From contig OZ241749.1 in NCBI GenBank assembly GCA_965200945.1, positions 3,596,001 through 3,660,000 of the forward strand: a stretch of DNA of 64,000 nucleotides, in the 5' to 3' direction. A program made the translations under genes and the position numbers. Source of the DNA: JADCRZ01 sp965200945. Lineage in GTDB: Bacteria > Bacteroidota > Bacteroidia > Chitinophagales > Chitinophagaceae. Of this stretch, positions 63,471 through 64,000 are shown piece after piece. Under the pieces are notes generated by a model. The model searched no databases. It was not told where the DNA came from and saw only the letters and a program-made list of their open reading frames with translations. Position 1 is the stretch's first letter; the number at the start of each line of letters is the position of its first letter.

Positions 63471-64000
63471 ATGGCATTAGATGATTGTATGCAACTACTC
63501 ACATCTAATGCCTCTGACAAGATTCGCGGTCTTGTCACTGCAAGTTTACAAAAGTTAGAAGACATCAGCAAACCGCAAGTCAAATTCATGATGACAATCT
63601 TTGAATTATGGCTTGGAATGCCAGTTCGCTATACGATGTTGAACTTAAGCCGTTTCAGCCGTTACGCTGAAAAAAGTATCCGGCTACATTTCGAGCAGTT
63701 ATTTGATTTCAGCAGTTTCAACGACCGACTTATCAAAAAGAGTTGTAGTAAAGAACTCATTGCAGCTTTCGATCCCACCTTTATACCCAAGAGTGGTAAA
63801 AAAACACCCGGTCTTGGCAAATGGTGGAGTGGCAAAGATCAACGTGCATTGAAGGGACTGGAGATCAGTTGCCTCTCCATCGTAGATGTACAGGCAGGTA
63901 CCGCTATGTCGCTGGAAGCAGTGCAAACGCCTTGTAAAGAGATGCTTCAGACAAATCAGGACAATCTGGTGAGTCATTATGTAAGCATCATAAAAAAGCG
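63471..64000 (+). CDS. IS4-like DDE transposase, N-terminal part (runs off the window)
   Basis: An uninterrupted frame from the ATG at 63471 to the window end (176 codons): MALDDCMQLLTSNASDKIRG, then VRYTMLNLSRFSRYAEKSIR, ELIAAFDPTFIPKSGKKTPG (first catalytic Asp) and GLGKWWSGKDQRALKGLEIS. This resembles Bacteroidota transposases of the IS4-like group with an FDPTxIPKSGKxTxG motif; the exact IS family is uncertain. It appears to have inserted into the IS256-type copy at 63426. Confidence 0.8.
   Translation, partial: MALDDCMQLLTSNASDKIRGLVTASLQKLEDISKPQVKFMMTIFELWLGMPVRYTMLNLSRFSRYAEKSIRLHFEQLFDFSSFNDRLIKKSCSKELIAAFDPTFIPKSGKKTPGLGKWWSGKDQRALKGLEISCLSIVDVQAGTAMSLEAVQTPCKEMLQTNQDNLVSHYVSIIKK

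Noticed and set aside
1..64000. CRISPR array, rRNA or complete tRNA gene
   Set aside because: No regularly spaced repeats with unique spacers, no rRNA-like sequence and no full cloverleaf were seen; only a tRNA 3'-end-like fragment near 52756-52780.

Overview
The window looks like a chromosomal segment of a Bacteroidota species, most likely family Chitinophagaceae (genus not determinable from sequence alone). The support is two SusC/SusD pairs, a one-protein hybrid two-component system (HTCS), AraC- and LytTR-type regulators, DUF4185, DUF3500 and DUF4369-TlpA proteins, and several upstream sites matching the Bacteroidota -7 element TAnnTTTG. By eye most of the window is near 50% GC, but about 30.6-36 kb and 51.8-62 kb are clearly more AT-rich.

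Layout. 1-16 kb is mixed metabolism: a truncated TPR protein, NDH-2, two tandem alpha/beta hydrolases, an NmrA-like protein with an AraC regulator, an MFS carboxylate/sugar-acid transporter, a luciferase-like monooxygenase, an HxlR regulator divergent from a membrane protein, a chloroperoxidase-like hydrolase, a pRiA4b ORF-3 protein, DUF72 and DUF429. Gene fragments (FG-GAP, serine hydrolase, APC permease) lie between them. 16-22 kb is a susC-susD-GDPD operon on the minus strand, preceded by a decayed ISL3 transposase. 22-30 kb is a minus-strand xylan operon (GH43, GH10, GH51, CE6) whose neighbouring HTCS regulator is a pseudogene. 30-36 kb holds remnants (CBM6, OB-fold, S1/P1 nuclease, TlpA, IS4 transposase) around intact TlpA, cupin and DUF4185 genes.

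36-51.5 kb is an intact polysaccharide utilisation locus: susC, susD, a SASA-type acetylesterase, a large multidomain clan GH-A enzyme and an intact HTCS, with a convergent right-handed beta-helix protein at its end. 51.8-57 kb carries DinB, a TPR histidine kinase/LytTR pair and a small secreted protein. 56.9-64 kb is an insertion-sequence cluster: one full IS256-family element, two IS903-like IS5-family copies in opposite orientation, the left end of a second IS256-type copy, and a further transposase running off the window. Between them are a DUF3500 lipoprotein, a resolvase fragment and a flavin monooxygenase pseudogene.

How the genes work together. The PUL at 36-50 kb is self-contained: the HTCS should sense a periplasmic oligosaccharide and drive susCD and the enzymes. 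The xylan operon can deacetylate (CE6), cut (GH10) and debranch (GH51, GH43) arabinoxylan, but it has lost its adjacent regulator and probably an upstream CBM6 enzyme gene. It may now depend on another regulator or be partly silent. I see no CRISPR array, rRNA or intact tRNA gene, and nothing I can firmly call a wholly new system. The strongest leads are the multidomain GH-A enzyme, the beta-helix protein and the nested IS structure.
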